A DNA stretch of 64,000 nucleotides, taken from the NCBI RefSeq assembly GCF_013694245.2, contig NZ_CP059322.2, forward strand, positions 2,662,001 through 2,726,000, written 5' to 3'. The notes under the pieces were generated by a model. The model searched no databases and had not been told where the DNA came from. It saw only the letters and a list, made by a program, of their open reading frames with translations. Below, piece after piece: positions 33,076 through 41,142 of the stretch; position 1 is the stretch's first letter, and each line of letters starts with the position of its first letter. This DNA is from Micromonospora ferruginea (GTDB taxonomy: Bacteria > Actinomycetota > Actinomycetes > Mycobacteriales > Micromonosporaceae). The translations under genes were made by a program, and so were the position numbers.

Positions 33076-35740
33076 CGTCCGCGCCCAACTGGTCACCCGC
33101 GTGCGGGGGATGCTCTCCGAGGCGCTGGGGGTCACCCGTACCCGGCTCGCCGCCGCCGACGCCGAGCTGGTCGCCGGGCGGGAGCGGCTGGACCGTACCC
33201 GCCGCGCGGCCGCGGCGGTGCCGGCCCGGGTCGGCGCGGCACGCGACCGGCGGCTCGCCGAGATCGACGCCCGGCACACCGCCCGCCTGGCCGAGCTGGC
33301 GCGCCGCGCCGCCGACGCGGCCCGGCGGGAGGCGCCGGGCGCGGCGTCCGAGCCCTGGGACCGCTGGCAGGCCACGCCCGCCGGCCGGGCCGAGCCGCCG
33401 GGCGCGTTCCGGATCGGCACGGTACGCATCGCCGGCGCGGAACCCGTGCCGGCGCTGGTTCCGCTGCTCGACGCCGGGCACGCGCACCTGGCCGGCGGCG
33501 ACCGGGACGGCCTGGCCTCGGTGGTGCCCGCGCTGCTGCTGCGTGCCGTCGGCCGGGCCGACCCGGGCGCGGTGCGGGTGTACGGCTACGACCCGGAGCA
33601 CCTGGGCGGCGGGCTGGCCGGGTTCGCGCCGCTGGGCACCGCCGGCCTGCTCACCTCCGTCGGCCCGGGCGGCCTGGGCCGGCTGCTGGACGACCTGGTG
33701 GAGCAGATCCGCCGGATCAACGCCACGGTGCTGGCCGGCGAGTACGCGTCGCTGCGCGAGCTGGCCGCCGCCACCGGCCGCCGGCCGGAGCCGTGGCGGG
33801 TGGCGGTGCTGCTCGGCGGCGACGAGCTGTCCCGGCACGAGCGCGGCCAGCTCGACCGGGTGGTCCGCACCGGGGGCGCCTGCGGCGTGCACCTGGTGGT
33901 CCGCGGCATCGACCTGCCCGACGACCGGACCGTCACCCGGATCGTGGTCGATCCGGACGACGCCCGGATCGCCGGGCTGCCGGTGGTGCTCGACGACCCG
34001 CCGCCGCCCGCCCTGGTCACCGAGACCTGCCGCGCGGTCGCCTCCCGGGTCGCCGCCGGTCCCCCGCCGACGCCCTTCACCGACCTGCTCCCTGAGCCCG
34101 ACGAATACTGGCGGGAGGACTCGGCGCACGGCCTCAGCGCGCCGGTCGGCGAGGGCCCGCACGGGCGGCCGGTGCTGCTCACGCTCGGCGACTATCCGCC
34201 GCACGCGTTGATCGGTGGCCCGTCCGGCACCGGCAAGACCAACCTGATCTTCGCCTGGATCGGCGCGCTCGCCGCCCGCTACTCCCCCGCCGAGCTGGAG
34301 TTCTATCTGCTCGACTTCAAGGAGGGGGTGTCCTTCGCCCGGTTCGCCCAGGGCCGGCGCGACCCGAGCTGGCTGCCGCACATGCGCCTGGTCGGGATCA
34401 ACGTCAACACCGACCGCGAGTTCGGCCTGGCCCTGCTGCGGTTCCTCGCCGAGGAGCTGCGCCGGCGGGCCGACGCGGCGAAGAAGCACGAGGTCACCAA
34501 GCTGGCCGAGCTGCGCGCGGTCGACCCGACCGGGCACTGGCCGCGCATCGTCGCGGTGGTCGACGAGTTCCAGGCGTTGCTCGCCGGCCGGGACGTGGTC
34601 GCCCGGGAGGCCGCCGACCTGCTGGAGGACCTGGCCCGGCGGGGCCGCTCGCAGGGCATCCACCTGGTGCTCGCCTCGCAGGACGTGCGCGGCATCGAGG
34701 CGCTGTGGGGCCGGCCCGCCCTGGTCGCCCAGTTCACCCTGCGCATCGCGCTGCCCAAGGCGCTGCGCATCCTGGCCGAACGCAACGACGCCGCGCAGTC
34801 GCTGCCCCGCCACCACGCCGTGGTCAACGCCGAGTCCGGCCTGGCCGAGGGGAACGAGGTGGCCCGCATCCCGTCGGCCAGCGACTGGGAGACGTGGAGC
34901 GAGCTGCAGCACCGGCTGTGGCGGATGCGCCCGCAGGACGCGGCGCCGGCCCGGCTCTTCGACGGCGACGCGATCCCCCGGCTGGCCGAGGCGCCGGACT
35001 TCCGCGCGCTGACCGCCCCCGAGCAGGGCGTGCCGCGCGGCCCGGTGGCGCTGCTCGGTGAGATCATCGACGTGCAGGCCCGCTCGGCGGCGCTGCGGCT
35101 GCCCCGGGCGCCGGGGCGGAACCTGGCCGTGCTGGGCACCCGGGTGGACGAGGCGTGCGCGGTGCTCGACGCCGCCGCCCGCTCACTGGCCCGGCAGTAC
35201 GCCCCGGGCGCCGCCCGCTTCTCCATCGCCTGCCTCGACCCCGACGCCGACCCGGCCGCCCGCGCGCTCTACGAGGACCTGCCCGGCGAACCGTCCTGGT
35301 ACGACGAGGAGACGGTGTCCGAGCTGATGGCCGAGGTGGGCGACGGGCTGGCCGCGCCGGGCACCCCGCGTACGCCGCACTTCCTGCTGCTCTACGCGGT
35401 GGACGCGGCGGCCGGGGCGCTGGCCGGCAAGGCGGGCACCCGCACCGGGCTGGAGCAGCTGCGCCGGATCCTGCACGACGGGCCGGAGCGGCGCACCCAC
35501 GTGTTCGCGTGGTGGCGCGGGGTGGCCCGGATGCGCGCCGACCTGGGTGGCGCCGGGGCCCGCACGGACCAGATCGGGGCCTGGGTGGCGCTCGACGTGC
35601 AGGGCGGTGAGCTGGGCTCGTCGCTCTACCCGGGCAGCGGCGGGCCGGACTGGTATCCCCGGCCGTGGCGCGGTCTCTACTTCGACCGCGCGGTGCACCG
35701 CACCGGACAGGTGATCATCCCTTATGGTCCGTCCCGATGA
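33068..35740 (+). CDS. FtsK/SpoIIIE-type ATPase, EccC-like architecture
   Basis: An 890-residue ATPase without membrane helices. Residues 1-95 are a charged coiled coil. An N-terminal ATPase-like module (about 110-340) lacks a P-loop. The active FtsK module (about 350-620) has GGPSGTGKTN (near 383) and RIVAVVDEFQALL (near 500), then RGRSQGIHLVLASQDVRG. A third module (about 660-890) has a degenerate P-loop (LAVLGTRVDEACAVLDA). A chain of one active and degenerate modules resembles EccC of type VII secretion more than the DNA pump FtsK. The gene overlaps its neighbours by 8 and 4 nt. It could move protein or DNA; the missing membrane segment is presumably supplied by the next gene. Confidence 0.85.
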   Translation: MADVRAQLVTRVRGMLSEALGVTRTRLAAADAELVAGRERLDRTRRAAAAVPARVGAARDRRLAEIDARHTARLAELARRAADAARREAPGAASEPWDRWQATPAGRAEPPGAFRIGTVRIAGAEPVPALVPLLDAGHAHLAGGDRDGLASVVPALLLRAVGRADPGAVRVYGYDPEHLGGGLAGFAPLGTAGLLTSVGPGGLGRLLDDLVEQIRRINATVLAGEYASLRELAAATGRRPEPWRVAVLLGGDELSRHERGQLDRVVRTGGACGVHLVVRGIDLPDDRTVTRIVVDPDDARIAGLPVVLDDPPPPALVTETCRAVASRVAAGPPPTPFTDLLPEPDEYWREDSAHGLSAPVGEGPHGRPVLLTLGDYPPHALIGGPSGTGKTNLIFAWIGALAARYSPAELEFYLLDFKEGVSFARFAQGRRDPSWLPHMRLVGINVNTDREFGLALLRFLAEELRRRADAAKKHEVTKLAELRAVDPTGHWPRIVAVVDEFQALLAGRDVVAREAADLLEDLARRGRSQGIHLVLASQDVRGIEALWGRPALVAQFTLRIALPKALRILAERNDAAQSLPRHHAVVNAESGLAEGNEVARIPSASDWETWSELQHRLWRMRPQDAAPARLFDGDAIPRLAEAPDFRALTAPEQGVPRGPVALLGEIIDVQARSAALRLPRAPGRNLAVLGTRVDEACAVLDAAARSLARQYAPGAARFSIACLDPDADPAARALYEDLPGEPSWYDEETVSELMAEVGDGLAAPGTPRTPHFLLLYAVDAAAGALAGKAGTRTGLEQLRRILHDGPERRTHVFAWWRGVARMRADLGGAGARTDQIGAWVALDVQGGELGSSLYPGSGGPDWYPRPWRGLYFDRAVHRTGQVIIPYGPSR

Positions 35741-36408
35741 ACGAACCGGTCTCCAGTGAGACGTACAGTGCCCAGATCCGCCGCCTCGCCGAGCTGACCG
35801 CCCGGGTGTCCGCCCAGCGGGCCGAGGCGCACACCTGGCACGCCCAGCAGGTGGCCGCCGCCGAGCGGGCGGTGGCCGACGCGGCCGAGCAGGTGCGACG
35901 CGCGCAGGCGGAGGTGGACGCGGCGCGGCGGATGGTGGAGCGGGTCGACGGTGAGGTCGCCCACCTGTGGGCGCAGGTGCGGGCCCGGGTCGGTGGGGGC
36001 GCCCGGCGCCTGGGCGACCCGCCGGGGCCGGTACGCGGCGCCGCCGGTGATCCGGTGCCGCTGCTGCGCGGCGTACGCGAACTGCTGGAGCGCACCGGCC
36101 AGCCGGGCGAGCTGCCCGGCTCGGTGAACCCGCTGCTGATCGCCTGCGGGGTGGGTGGCGCGCTGGTGGCGTACCTGCTGGGGATCGGGGCGCGGGCGCT
36201 GGGCGCCGGCTCGGGCGGCGACCTGGCGGTCGGCCTGCCGGTGCTGGCGCTGGTGATCACGCTGCTCGGCCCGCTGGTCGGCCTGGCGCCGGCCCGACTG
36301 TTGGCCGACCGCCGGCACGCGGTGCTGACCCCCCGCCCGATGATCCTGGTGGCCGCCAGCGGCCTGGCGACCACCCTGCTCCTGCTGGCGGTCACCTACA
36401 CCCGCTGA
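35737..36408 (+). CDS. Membrane coiled-coil protein, fourth gene of FtsK-like operon
   Basis: A 223-residue protein: residues 1-90 form a coiled coil (RLAELTARVSAQRAEAHTWH, AERAVADAAEQVRRAQAEVD), then a Gly/Pro linker, then three membrane helices (LIACGVGGALVAYLLGIGAR, LAVGLPVLALVITLLGPLVG, MILVAASGLATTLLLLAVTY). The ATG at 35737 overlaps the ATPase stop (ATGA). It is the only membrane component of the operon, so it probably anchors the soluble ATPase through coiled-coil contact, since the ATPase also has an N-terminal coiled coil. No family is recognised. Confidence 0.8.
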   Translation: MNEPVSSETYSAQIRRLAELTARVSAQRAEAHTWHAQQVAAAERAVADAAEQVRRAQAEVDAARRMVERVDGEVAHLWAQVRARVGGGARRLGDPPGPVRGAAGDPVPLLRGVRELLERTGQPGELPGSVNPLLIACGVGGALVAYLLGIGARALGAGSGGDLAVGLPVLALVITLLGPLVGLAPARLLADRRHAVLTPRPMILVAASGLATTLLLLAVTYTR

Positions 36409-36434
36409 CCCTGCCCGGGTTCGGGTGGCCGTCC

Positions 36435-36512
36435 CGCCGATCTCGGACTTGTGGTCCCTCAGATTCCGGGCTGATACCGGCATTCCATGGCACCACAAGT
36501 CCATGATCGACG
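36435..36512. repeat. Imperfect palindromic element, second member
   Basis: GGACTTGTGGT (36445-36455) pairs with ACCACAAGTCC (36492-36502); the outer CGCCGATCTC and GATCGACG continue the pairing with mismatches, and the centre has ATTCCGGGC. It shares layout and blocks with the element at 19557-19631. It lies between the convergent FtsK-like operon and JmjC gene and may also terminate transcription. Confidence 0.65.
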
Positions 36513-36524
36513 AAACCCTCGGCG

Positions 36525-37802
36525 TCAGGCCGGGACCAGCACGGCTTCCTTGAGCAGGCGGCGGGTGAGGACCAGGCGGTCGGCGTCGTCGTCGAGGCCG
36601 GGCAGGTCGCCGACCCGGGTCGCCTCGCCGGCGAGCAGCGCGCGCAGCGCCGGCTCGCAGGTGCCGGGCAGGGTGAGCGTGCGGTCGACCAGGCGCAGCG
36701 TGACGCGACCGTCCCCGGTCGGGGCGAGCTGCCAGCGCAGGCCGCCGCGCGGCGCGACCCGGCTGTCCGGGTCGAGCCGGGCCAGCGCCTCGGCCTGCGC
36801 GAGAGGGCGGATCGGCGCCGGTCGGGCGGCCGGCCACACCCGGGTCCGCAGCCGCGCGGCCACCGCCGCCGGGTCGGCCCGCAGCAGCCAGTCGCGCAGC
36901 GCCTCGACGGTCTCGGTGAGTTCCGGCTCGATCGCCTCCGGGTCGGCCAGGTCCAGGCCGAACGGCAGGCCGGCGCGCAGCCGGGCGTCCTCGGCGGCGA
37001 GCGCCGCCAGCTCCTCCACCAGGGCGTAGCGGGTGAGCGCCCGGATCCCCACGGTCAGGTGCAGCGAGCTGGACTCCTGCGCCTGGGCGCTGTGCAGCCA
37101 GCCGCGCGGCAGGTAGAGCGCGTCGCCCGGTTCGAGCACCACGTCCAGCGCGGGCCGGCCCTCGGCGGTGGCGGAGACCTCGTCGGCCCGGCCGCCCCAC
37201 GGCTGGCGCTCCAGCGGGTCGGTGAGCACCGGCGGGTGGATCCGCCAGCGCTTGCGGCCGTCGACCTGGAGCACGAACACGTCGTGGGTGTCGTAGTGGG
37301 TGGCGAAGCCCTGGCTGCCGGCCGGGGTCAGGTAGGCGTTGACCTGCAACGGCTGGGCCACCGCCGCGCCCAGGTCGCGGGCCAGGTCGACGAGCGCCGG
37401 CCAGGTGCGGTGCAGGCCCTGCAACACCAGGGTGGCGCCGTCGGCGTAGAGCGCGAGGACCTTCTCGTCGAGCACCTGGTCGCCGATCTCGGCGCCGGCG
37501 CCGCCACCGCCGGTGTACCGCGCCGCCGGCACGAGCTGGCCGTCCTTGGCCACCCGCAGGAACGGGGTACGCAGGCCGCGCCGGCTGAGCAGCTCGTCGG
37601 CGTCGGCGGGGCTGAGCAGGTCGGTGAAGCCGTGCGGGTTGGGCAGTTCGGCGGCCCGGGACAGCAGCGGGCTTCGCCCCCAGTGGTCGGCGGCGAACTT
37701 GGCCGGTTCCACGGCCACGCACCGGGCCAGCGCCGCGGCGGCAGGGGACGAAACCGCCGGGTGGCCGTGGCCACCCGGCGGGTCGACGTGCGTCATGCTC
37801 AT
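36525..37802 (-). CDS. JmjC/Cupin_4 2-oxoglutarate-dependent hydroxylase
   Basis: A 425-residue protein of the Cupin_4 (YcfD/MINA53/NO66-like) JmjC group, Fe(II)- and 2-oxoglutarate-dependent protein hydroxylases. Iron ligands are visible: HYD (His169, Asp171) in GFATHYDTHDVFVLQVDG and His237 in YLPRGWLHSA. KRWRIH supplies the oxoglutarate-side basic residues. A helical dimerisation domain and a C-terminal winged-helix-like region follow, as in ribosomal oxygenases. The ATG at 37802 starts 3 nt after the stop of a repeat-peptide gene, so the two form one operon. Known relatives hydroxylate Arg or His in ribosomal proteins; here the adjacent repeat peptide is the likely substrate. Confidence 0.9.
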   Translation of the reverse strand: MSMTHVDPPGGHGHPAVSSPAAAALARCVAVEPAKFAADHWGRSPLLSRAAELPNPHGFTDLLSPADADELLSRRGLRTPFLRVAKDGQLVPAARYTGGGGAGAEIGDQVLDEKVLALYADGATLVLQGLHRTWPALVDLARDLGAAVAQPLQVNAYLTPAGSQGFATHYDTHDVFVLQVDGRKRWRIHPPVLTDPLERQPWGGRADEVSATAEGRPALDVVLEPGDALYLPRGWLHSAQAQESSSLHLTVGIRALTRYALVEELAALAAEDARLRAGLPFGLDLADPEAIEPELTETVEALRDWLLRADPAAVAARLRTRVWPAARPAPIRPLAQAEALARLDPDSRVAPRGGLRWQLAPTGDGRVTLRLVDRTLTLPGTCEPALRALLAGEATRVGDLPGLDDDADRLVLTRRLLKEAVLVPA

Positions 37803-37805
37803 GTG

Positions 37806-38108
37806 TCAGGCGCTGCCGTCGGCGCCACCGTCGTGCTGACCCGGAGTGGCGCCCCCGTCGGCCGGACCCTCCGCGCCACCGTCCGCGCCGCCGTCGTGCT
37901 GACCCGGAGTGGCGCCGCCGTCGGCCGGACCCTCCGCGCCACCGTCCGCGCCGCCGTCGTGCTGACCCGGGGTCGCGCCGCCGTCGGCCGGACCCTCCGC
38001 GCCACCGTCGGCACCGCCGTCGTGCTGACCCGGGGTGGCACCGCCGTCGGCCGGGCCCTCCAGGCCGCCGCCGCCGTTGGTCTGGATGTCGTCGTCGTTC
38101 AAAGCCAT
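37806..38108 (-). CDS. Repeat peptide (16-residue leader plus 4 x 21 residues), candidate precursor
   Basis: A 100-residue low-complexity protein from the ATG at 38108. The first 16 residues (MALNDDDIQTNGGGGL) look like a short leader. The remaining 84 are four copies of one 21-residue unit containing EGPADGG, ATPGQHDGG and ADGGA; the last copy differs by one residue. No hydrophobic core, cysteine or signal peptide is present. Tandem core repeats after a leader are typical of ribosomally made, post-translationally modified peptides. The next gene, 3 nt downstream, is a JmjC hydroxylase whose relatives hydroxylate His or Arg in Gly-rich loops, matching the Gly/His GQHDGG segment. A SigB-like promoter lies upstream. 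A structural disordered protein is the alternative. Confidence 0.8.
   Translation of the reverse strand: MALNDDDIQTNGGGGLEGPADGGATPGQHDGGADGGAEGPADGGATPGQHDGGADGGAEGPADGGATPGQHDGGADGGAEGPADGGATPGQHDGGADGSA
37809..38060 (-). repeat. Four tandem 63-bp coding repeats
   Basis: The repeat peptide's core is encoded by four near-identical direct repeats of 63 bp with very few base changes between them. The low divergence at synonymous positions points to recent expansion or homogenisation, and the copy number may vary between strains. Confidence 0.9.
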
Positions 38109-38164
38109 GGGTGCTCCCTCGGTGTGCCGCCCCGCGTGTTCCCGGGGTCCGTCTTCAGCGGGGG

Positions 38165-38190
38165 GTACCCCACGCCCGATCTTCTCTAAC
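38165..38190 (-). promoter_or_regulatory. SigB-like promoter of the repeat peptide-JmjC operon
   Basis: On the reverse strand GTTA (38187-38190), 16 bp, then GGGTAC (38165-38170). The -35 has one mismatch to GTTT. Spacing is the same as at the other candidates in this window. The leader to the ATG at 38108 is about 50 nt. Confidence 0.5.
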
Positions 38191-38298
38191 CACACGGTAG
38201 ACGCCCGAACCGGCGCGCACCGACGGTTCGCGCCCGCACCCGGCCGGTACCGGTCGGTGCCAGGATGGCCGGAGGAGAACGCCCGAGGAGGTAGGCAC

Positions 38299-39042
38299 GT
38301 GACGCAGCCGGAACCGCTCACCCCGCTGACCGAGGACTGGCACCGGGCGCTGGCCGTGGTGGCCCACCCGGACGACCTGGAGTTCGGCGCCGCCGCCGCG
38401 GTGGCCCGCTGGACGCGGCAGGGCAAGGAGGTCGTCTACTGCCTGCTCACCAGCGGCGAGGCCGGCATCGACGGGATGCCGCCGGACCGCAGCCGGGTGC
38501 TGCGCGAGGAGGAGCAGCGGGCGTCCGCGGCCGTGGTCGGGGTGTCCGCGGTCGAGTTCCTCGGCCTGCCCGACGGGCTGCTGGAGTACGGTGTGCCGCT
38601 GCGCCGGGCGATCGCCGCTGTGGTCCGCCGGCACCGGCCGGACGTGGTGCTCACGAACAACTTCCGGGAGACCTGGGACGGCGGGTACGCGCTCAACCAG
38701 GCCGACCACATCGCCTGCGGGCGGGCCACCCTGGACGCGGTCCGCGACGCCGGCAACCGGTGGATCTTCCCGGAGCAGCTCACCGACGGCACGCAGCCGT
38801 GGTCCCGGGTCCGCGAGGTGTGGGCGGCCGGGTCGCCGGTGGCCCGGCACGGGGTGGACGTGACGGACACCTTCGACGCCGGGGTGGCGTCGCTGCGGGC
38901 GCACGGCGCCTACCTGAGCGGGCTCGGCGACGGCAGCTTCGACGCCGAGGAGTTCCTGGAGGGGATGGCCCGGCCAGCGGGCGCCCGGCTCGGCGCCCGC
39001 TTCGGCGCCGCGTTCGAGGTGTTCCGGATCGACCTGGCCTGA
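38299..39042 (+). CDS. PIG-L family deacetylase
   Basis: A 247-residue zinc-dependent N-acetylglucosaminyl deacetylase-like (PIG-L/LmbE) protein. The AHPDD motif in LAVVAHPDDLEFGAAAAVAR carries the zinc-binding His and Asp and the catalytic Asp; the third ligand is in NQADHIACGRATLDAV. TSGEAGIDG is typical. The GTG at 38299 has GAGGAGGT upstream. MshB and Mca of the mycothiol pathway belong to this family, but the sequence is not diagnostic of either, so the substrate, probably an acetylated amino-sugar or conjugate, is open. It is divergent from the repeat-peptide operon. Confidence 0.9.
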   Translation: MTQPEPLTPLTEDWHRALAVVAHPDDLEFGAAAAVARWTRQGKEVVYCLLTSGEAGIDGMPPDRSRVLREEEQRASAAVVGVSAVEFLGLPDGLLEYGVPLRRAIAAVVRRHRPDVVLTNNFRETWDGGYALNQADHIACGRATLDAVRDAGNRWIFPEQLTDGTQPWSRVREVWAAGSPVARHGVDVTDTFDAGVASLRAHGAYLSGLGDGSFDAEEFLEGMARPAGARLGARFGAAFEVFRIDLA

Positions 39043-39045
39043 CGG

Positions 39046-39084
39046 CCGTGGCCCGTCCCACCGCACCGGCGGGACGGGCCACGG
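39046..39084. terminator. Bidirectional terminator
   Basis: CCGTGGCCCGTCCC and GGGACGGGCCACGG form a perfect 14-bp stem with an 11-nt loop between the convergent PIG-L and DUF2267 genes. Confidence 0.85.
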
Positions 39085-39093
39085 CGGGACCGG

Positions 39094-39522
39094 TCAGGGA
39101 ATGAGCTGACCGAGGCCCTGCGGCATGTTCGACTTGACGTCCTGCCACTCGCCCTGCGTGACGTGCCGCCGCAACGTGTCCAGCACGACCTGGGTCACCC
39201 GCTGCGGGCCACCCTCGACGTCGTACGGGAAGCCCTGGCGGACCTCGTACAGGAAGTCGTCGCGGTTGAGCCTGATCGGCACGTTCTCCGGTTGCCAGCC
39301 GTCGAAGTAGATGCCCCGCAGCAGCACCGGCAACTGCTGGGCGAACTCGGCGCTCTCGCCCACCGGCATCCGGTCGCGCAGCAGGTGCAGCACCGTGCGC
39401 AGCGCCGCGTACGACTGGTTGCGCCGCTCCGGCGGCCAGCCGTACGCCGACTCGATCTCCTTGAGGATCACGTTCGTCTTGTCCAGCGAGGACTCGAACG
39501 CGGACATCAACTGCTCAGCCAT
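39094..39522 (-). CDS. DUF2267 family protein
   Basis: A 142-residue helical protein matching DUF2267: AYGWPPERRNQSYAALRTVL, HLLRDRMPVGESAEFAQQLP, VLLRGIYFDGWQPENVPI, and the second repeat DVEGGPQRVTQVVLDTLRRH. DUF2267 proteins consist of two copies of a helical unit and are often found with stress proteins; no activity is established. The ATG at 39522 lies 5 nt after the stop of the small gene upstream, with only a weak ribosome binding site, so it is probably translated by coupling. Confidence 0.9.
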   Translation of the reverse strand: MAEQLMSAFESSLDKTNVILKEIESAYGWPPERRNQSYAALRTVLHLLRDRMPVGESAEFAQQLPVLLRGIYFDGWQPENVPIRLNRDDFLYEVRQGFPYDVEGGPQRVTQVVLDTLRRHVTQGEWQDVKSNMPQGLGQLIP

Positions 39523-39527
39523 CCGGA

Positions 39528-39713
39528 TCACCCCCGGGCGTCGGTCTCCCAGCGTCGGTCGTCGGCGCGTCGCGGCGGGCCGCTGGGCCCCCGCCACAGC
39601 CGGGTCGGGCTGAACCGGCCGGGCCGCCCGCCCCGCTCCGGCGGGACGTCGGAGTTGCCGACCACGTGCAGGACGCCACCGCGGCGTCGATCCGCCACCA
39701 CCCGTACCGTCAT
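39528..39713 (-). CDS. Small basic protein, 61 residues
   Basis: The ATG at 39713 has a strong AGGAGGTGGG ribosome binding site, which is the main evidence. The product begins MTVRVVADRRRGGVLHVVGN, then is rich in Arg, Pro and Gly (PERGGRPGRFSPTRLWRGPS). It ends 5 nt before DUF2267 and so forms an operon with it. No family is recognised; a nucleic-acid-binding or regulatory role is possible from the charge alone. Confidence 0.5.
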   Translation of the reverse strand: MTVRVVADRRRGGVLHVVGNSDVPPERGGRPGRFSPTRLWRGPSGPPRRADDRRWETDARG

Positions 39714-39788
39714 GACCCACCTCCTGGTCGCCGCGCGGTCGGTGGTCCGCGCGTCGGGTCCATGCTGCGCGGCGGGCGGGTGAGCCGG

Positions 39789-39809
39789 CCTCACCCGGTG
39801 CGGGTGAGG
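39789..39809 (-). terminator. Hairpin after the DUF72 gene
   Basis: CCTCACCC and GGGTGAGG pair (8 bp) with a GGTGC loop just downstream of the DUF72 stop at 39815. Confidence 0.55.
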
Positions 39810-39814
39810 CGCGC

Positions 39815-40684
39815 TCAGCGCGCCAGCAGGTCGACGAGCGTGGTGGCGTTGCGCTGCGCGTTGTCCCGGAAACAGTTGTTCATCAGCACGTGGGTCTGCT
39901 CGGCCCGGTCGGCCAGCTCGCGCAGCTTCGGCGCCCAGTCGCGCAGCTCCCGGTCGGAGTAGTCGTAGCCGAACTTCTCGTGGATGTCCTTGCTGGTCCA
40001 CCTGTCGCTGTGCCCGTGGAACCGGACCACCGCGAGATCCGCGGTGGCGGCCAGCACCGGGGGTACGGACGATTTGTGGCCCTGCGGCATGTCCACGCAG
40101 ACGAACGGCAGCTCGTGCCCGCGCAGGAAGTCCAGCGTCTCGTCGGCGTTGTCGCCGTCGAACCAGGAGGCGTGCCGGAGTTCGAAGACCGGCCGCAGCG
40201 GGGCGCACCGCCGGGCCACCTCGAGCAGGTACTGCTTGTTGTCCCGCTTGATGGTGAACCAGGGCGGGAACTGGAACAGCAGCGCGCCGAGCTTGCCGGC
40301 GTCGACCAGCGGGTCCAGCGCGGACAGGAAGCGCGTCCAGACCTCCTCGTACGCCTGCGCCGGCAGGTCGCCCGGGTAGACGCTGCGCTTCTCCGTCTCC
40401 GGGCGCAGGTCTTTGTAGAGCGCGGAGACCCGGGTCGGGTGACCGGTCAGCAGGCTGAACGCCTTGACGTTGAAGGTGAACCCGGGCGGGGTGCGCTCCG
40501 CCCACAGCCGGGCGGTGCGCTCGGCGGGCGGCGCGTAGTAGGTGGCGTCCACCTCGACCAGCGGGAACCGCCGGGCATAGTAGGACAGCCGGCGCTCCGG
40601 GGTGTCGGCGTCCGCCGGATACCAGCCGGAGTCGAGCAGGGTCCGGTCGGTCCACGACGCGGTGCCCACCTTGATCTCACCCAT
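39815..40684 (-). CDS. DUF72 family protein
   Basis: A 289-residue TIM-barrel protein of the DUF72 (YecE-like) family: KVGTASWTDRTLLDSGWYPA, FPLVEVDATYYAPPAERTAR, LLFQFPPWFTIKRDNKQYLL, FELRHASWFDGDNADETLDF and VRFHGHSDRW are all characteristic. The family resembles xylose-isomerase-type barrels and binds a metal, but its activity is not established. There is no signal sequence. It follows the TraR/DksA gene by 31 nt on the same strand and may be co-transcribed with it. Confidence 0.93.
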   Translation of the reverse strand: MGEIKVGTASWTDRTLLDSGWYPADADTPERRLSYYARRFPLVEVDATYYAPPAERTARLWAERTPPGFTFNVKAFSLLTGHPTRVSALYKDLRPETEKRSVYPGDLPAQAYEEVWTRFLSALDPLVDAGKLGALLFQFPPWFTIKRDNKQYLLEVARRCAPLRPVFELRHASWFDGDNADETLDFLRGHELPFVCVDMPQGHKSSVPPVLAATADLAVVRFHGHSDRWTSKDIHEKFGYDYSDRELRDWAPKLRELADRAEQTHVLMNNCFRDNAQRNATTLVDLLAR

Positions 40685-40715
40685 GGGACCGACCGGTGAG
40701 GAGGGGCGGGACGGC

Positions 40716-41114
40716 TCAGGCCGCCCGCCGCTCCCGGGTCTGCTTGCAGGCCACGCAGGACGTGGCGGACGGGAAGATCTCCAGCCGCTCGACCGGGATC
40801 GGCGCGGTGCAGCCCTCGCAGAAACCGTAGGTGCCCTCGTCGAGCCGGGTCAGCGCCCGCTCGAACTGGGCGCGGCGCTCCAGGATGGTGCGCAGCAGGG
40901 ACTGCGCGGTGTCCCGCTCGGCGGTCTTGGTGCCGCTGTCGGCCTGGTCGTCGCCGGCGGTGTCGCCGACCTCGACCAGTCGCAGCACCTGGCTCTGCAT
41001 GACCGCCTGGTCGTACTCCGCGGTCAGCTCGTCGTACCGGGACCGCAGGGACTGCCGGATCTGGTCGACCTCCGCCTGGGAGCGGCCGGTGGCCGTCGTT
41101 TCGTGGACGAGCAT
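40716..41114 (-). CDS. TraR/DksA-family zinc-finger protein
   Basis: A 132-residue DksA/TraR-like protein: an N-terminal coiled coil (EVDQIRQSLRSRYDELTAEY, ERRAQFERALTRLDEGTYGF) and a C4 zinc finger (CEGC and CVAC in FCEGCTAPIPVERLEIFPSA). Such proteins enter the RNA polymerase secondary channel and tune transcription in stress or starvation. I start at the ATG at 41114; a GTG at 41141 would add nine residues. The leader contains a strong hairpin (41143-41180), and a SigB-type promoter lies at 41234-41259. Confidence 0.92.
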   Translation of the reverse strand: MLVHETTATGRSQAEVDQIRQSLRSRYDELTAEYDQAVMQSQVLRLVEVGDTAGDDQADSGTKTAERDTAQSLLRTILERRAQFERALTRLDEGTYGFCEGCTAPIPVERLEIFPSATSCVACKQTRERRAA

Positions 41115-41142
41115 CGCTGCCTGCCTTTCCTGCAGTCTCACG

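Noticed and set aside
37809..38060. CRISPR array
   Set aside because: The 63-bp repeats are contiguous without spacers and stay in one reading frame as a coding repeat.
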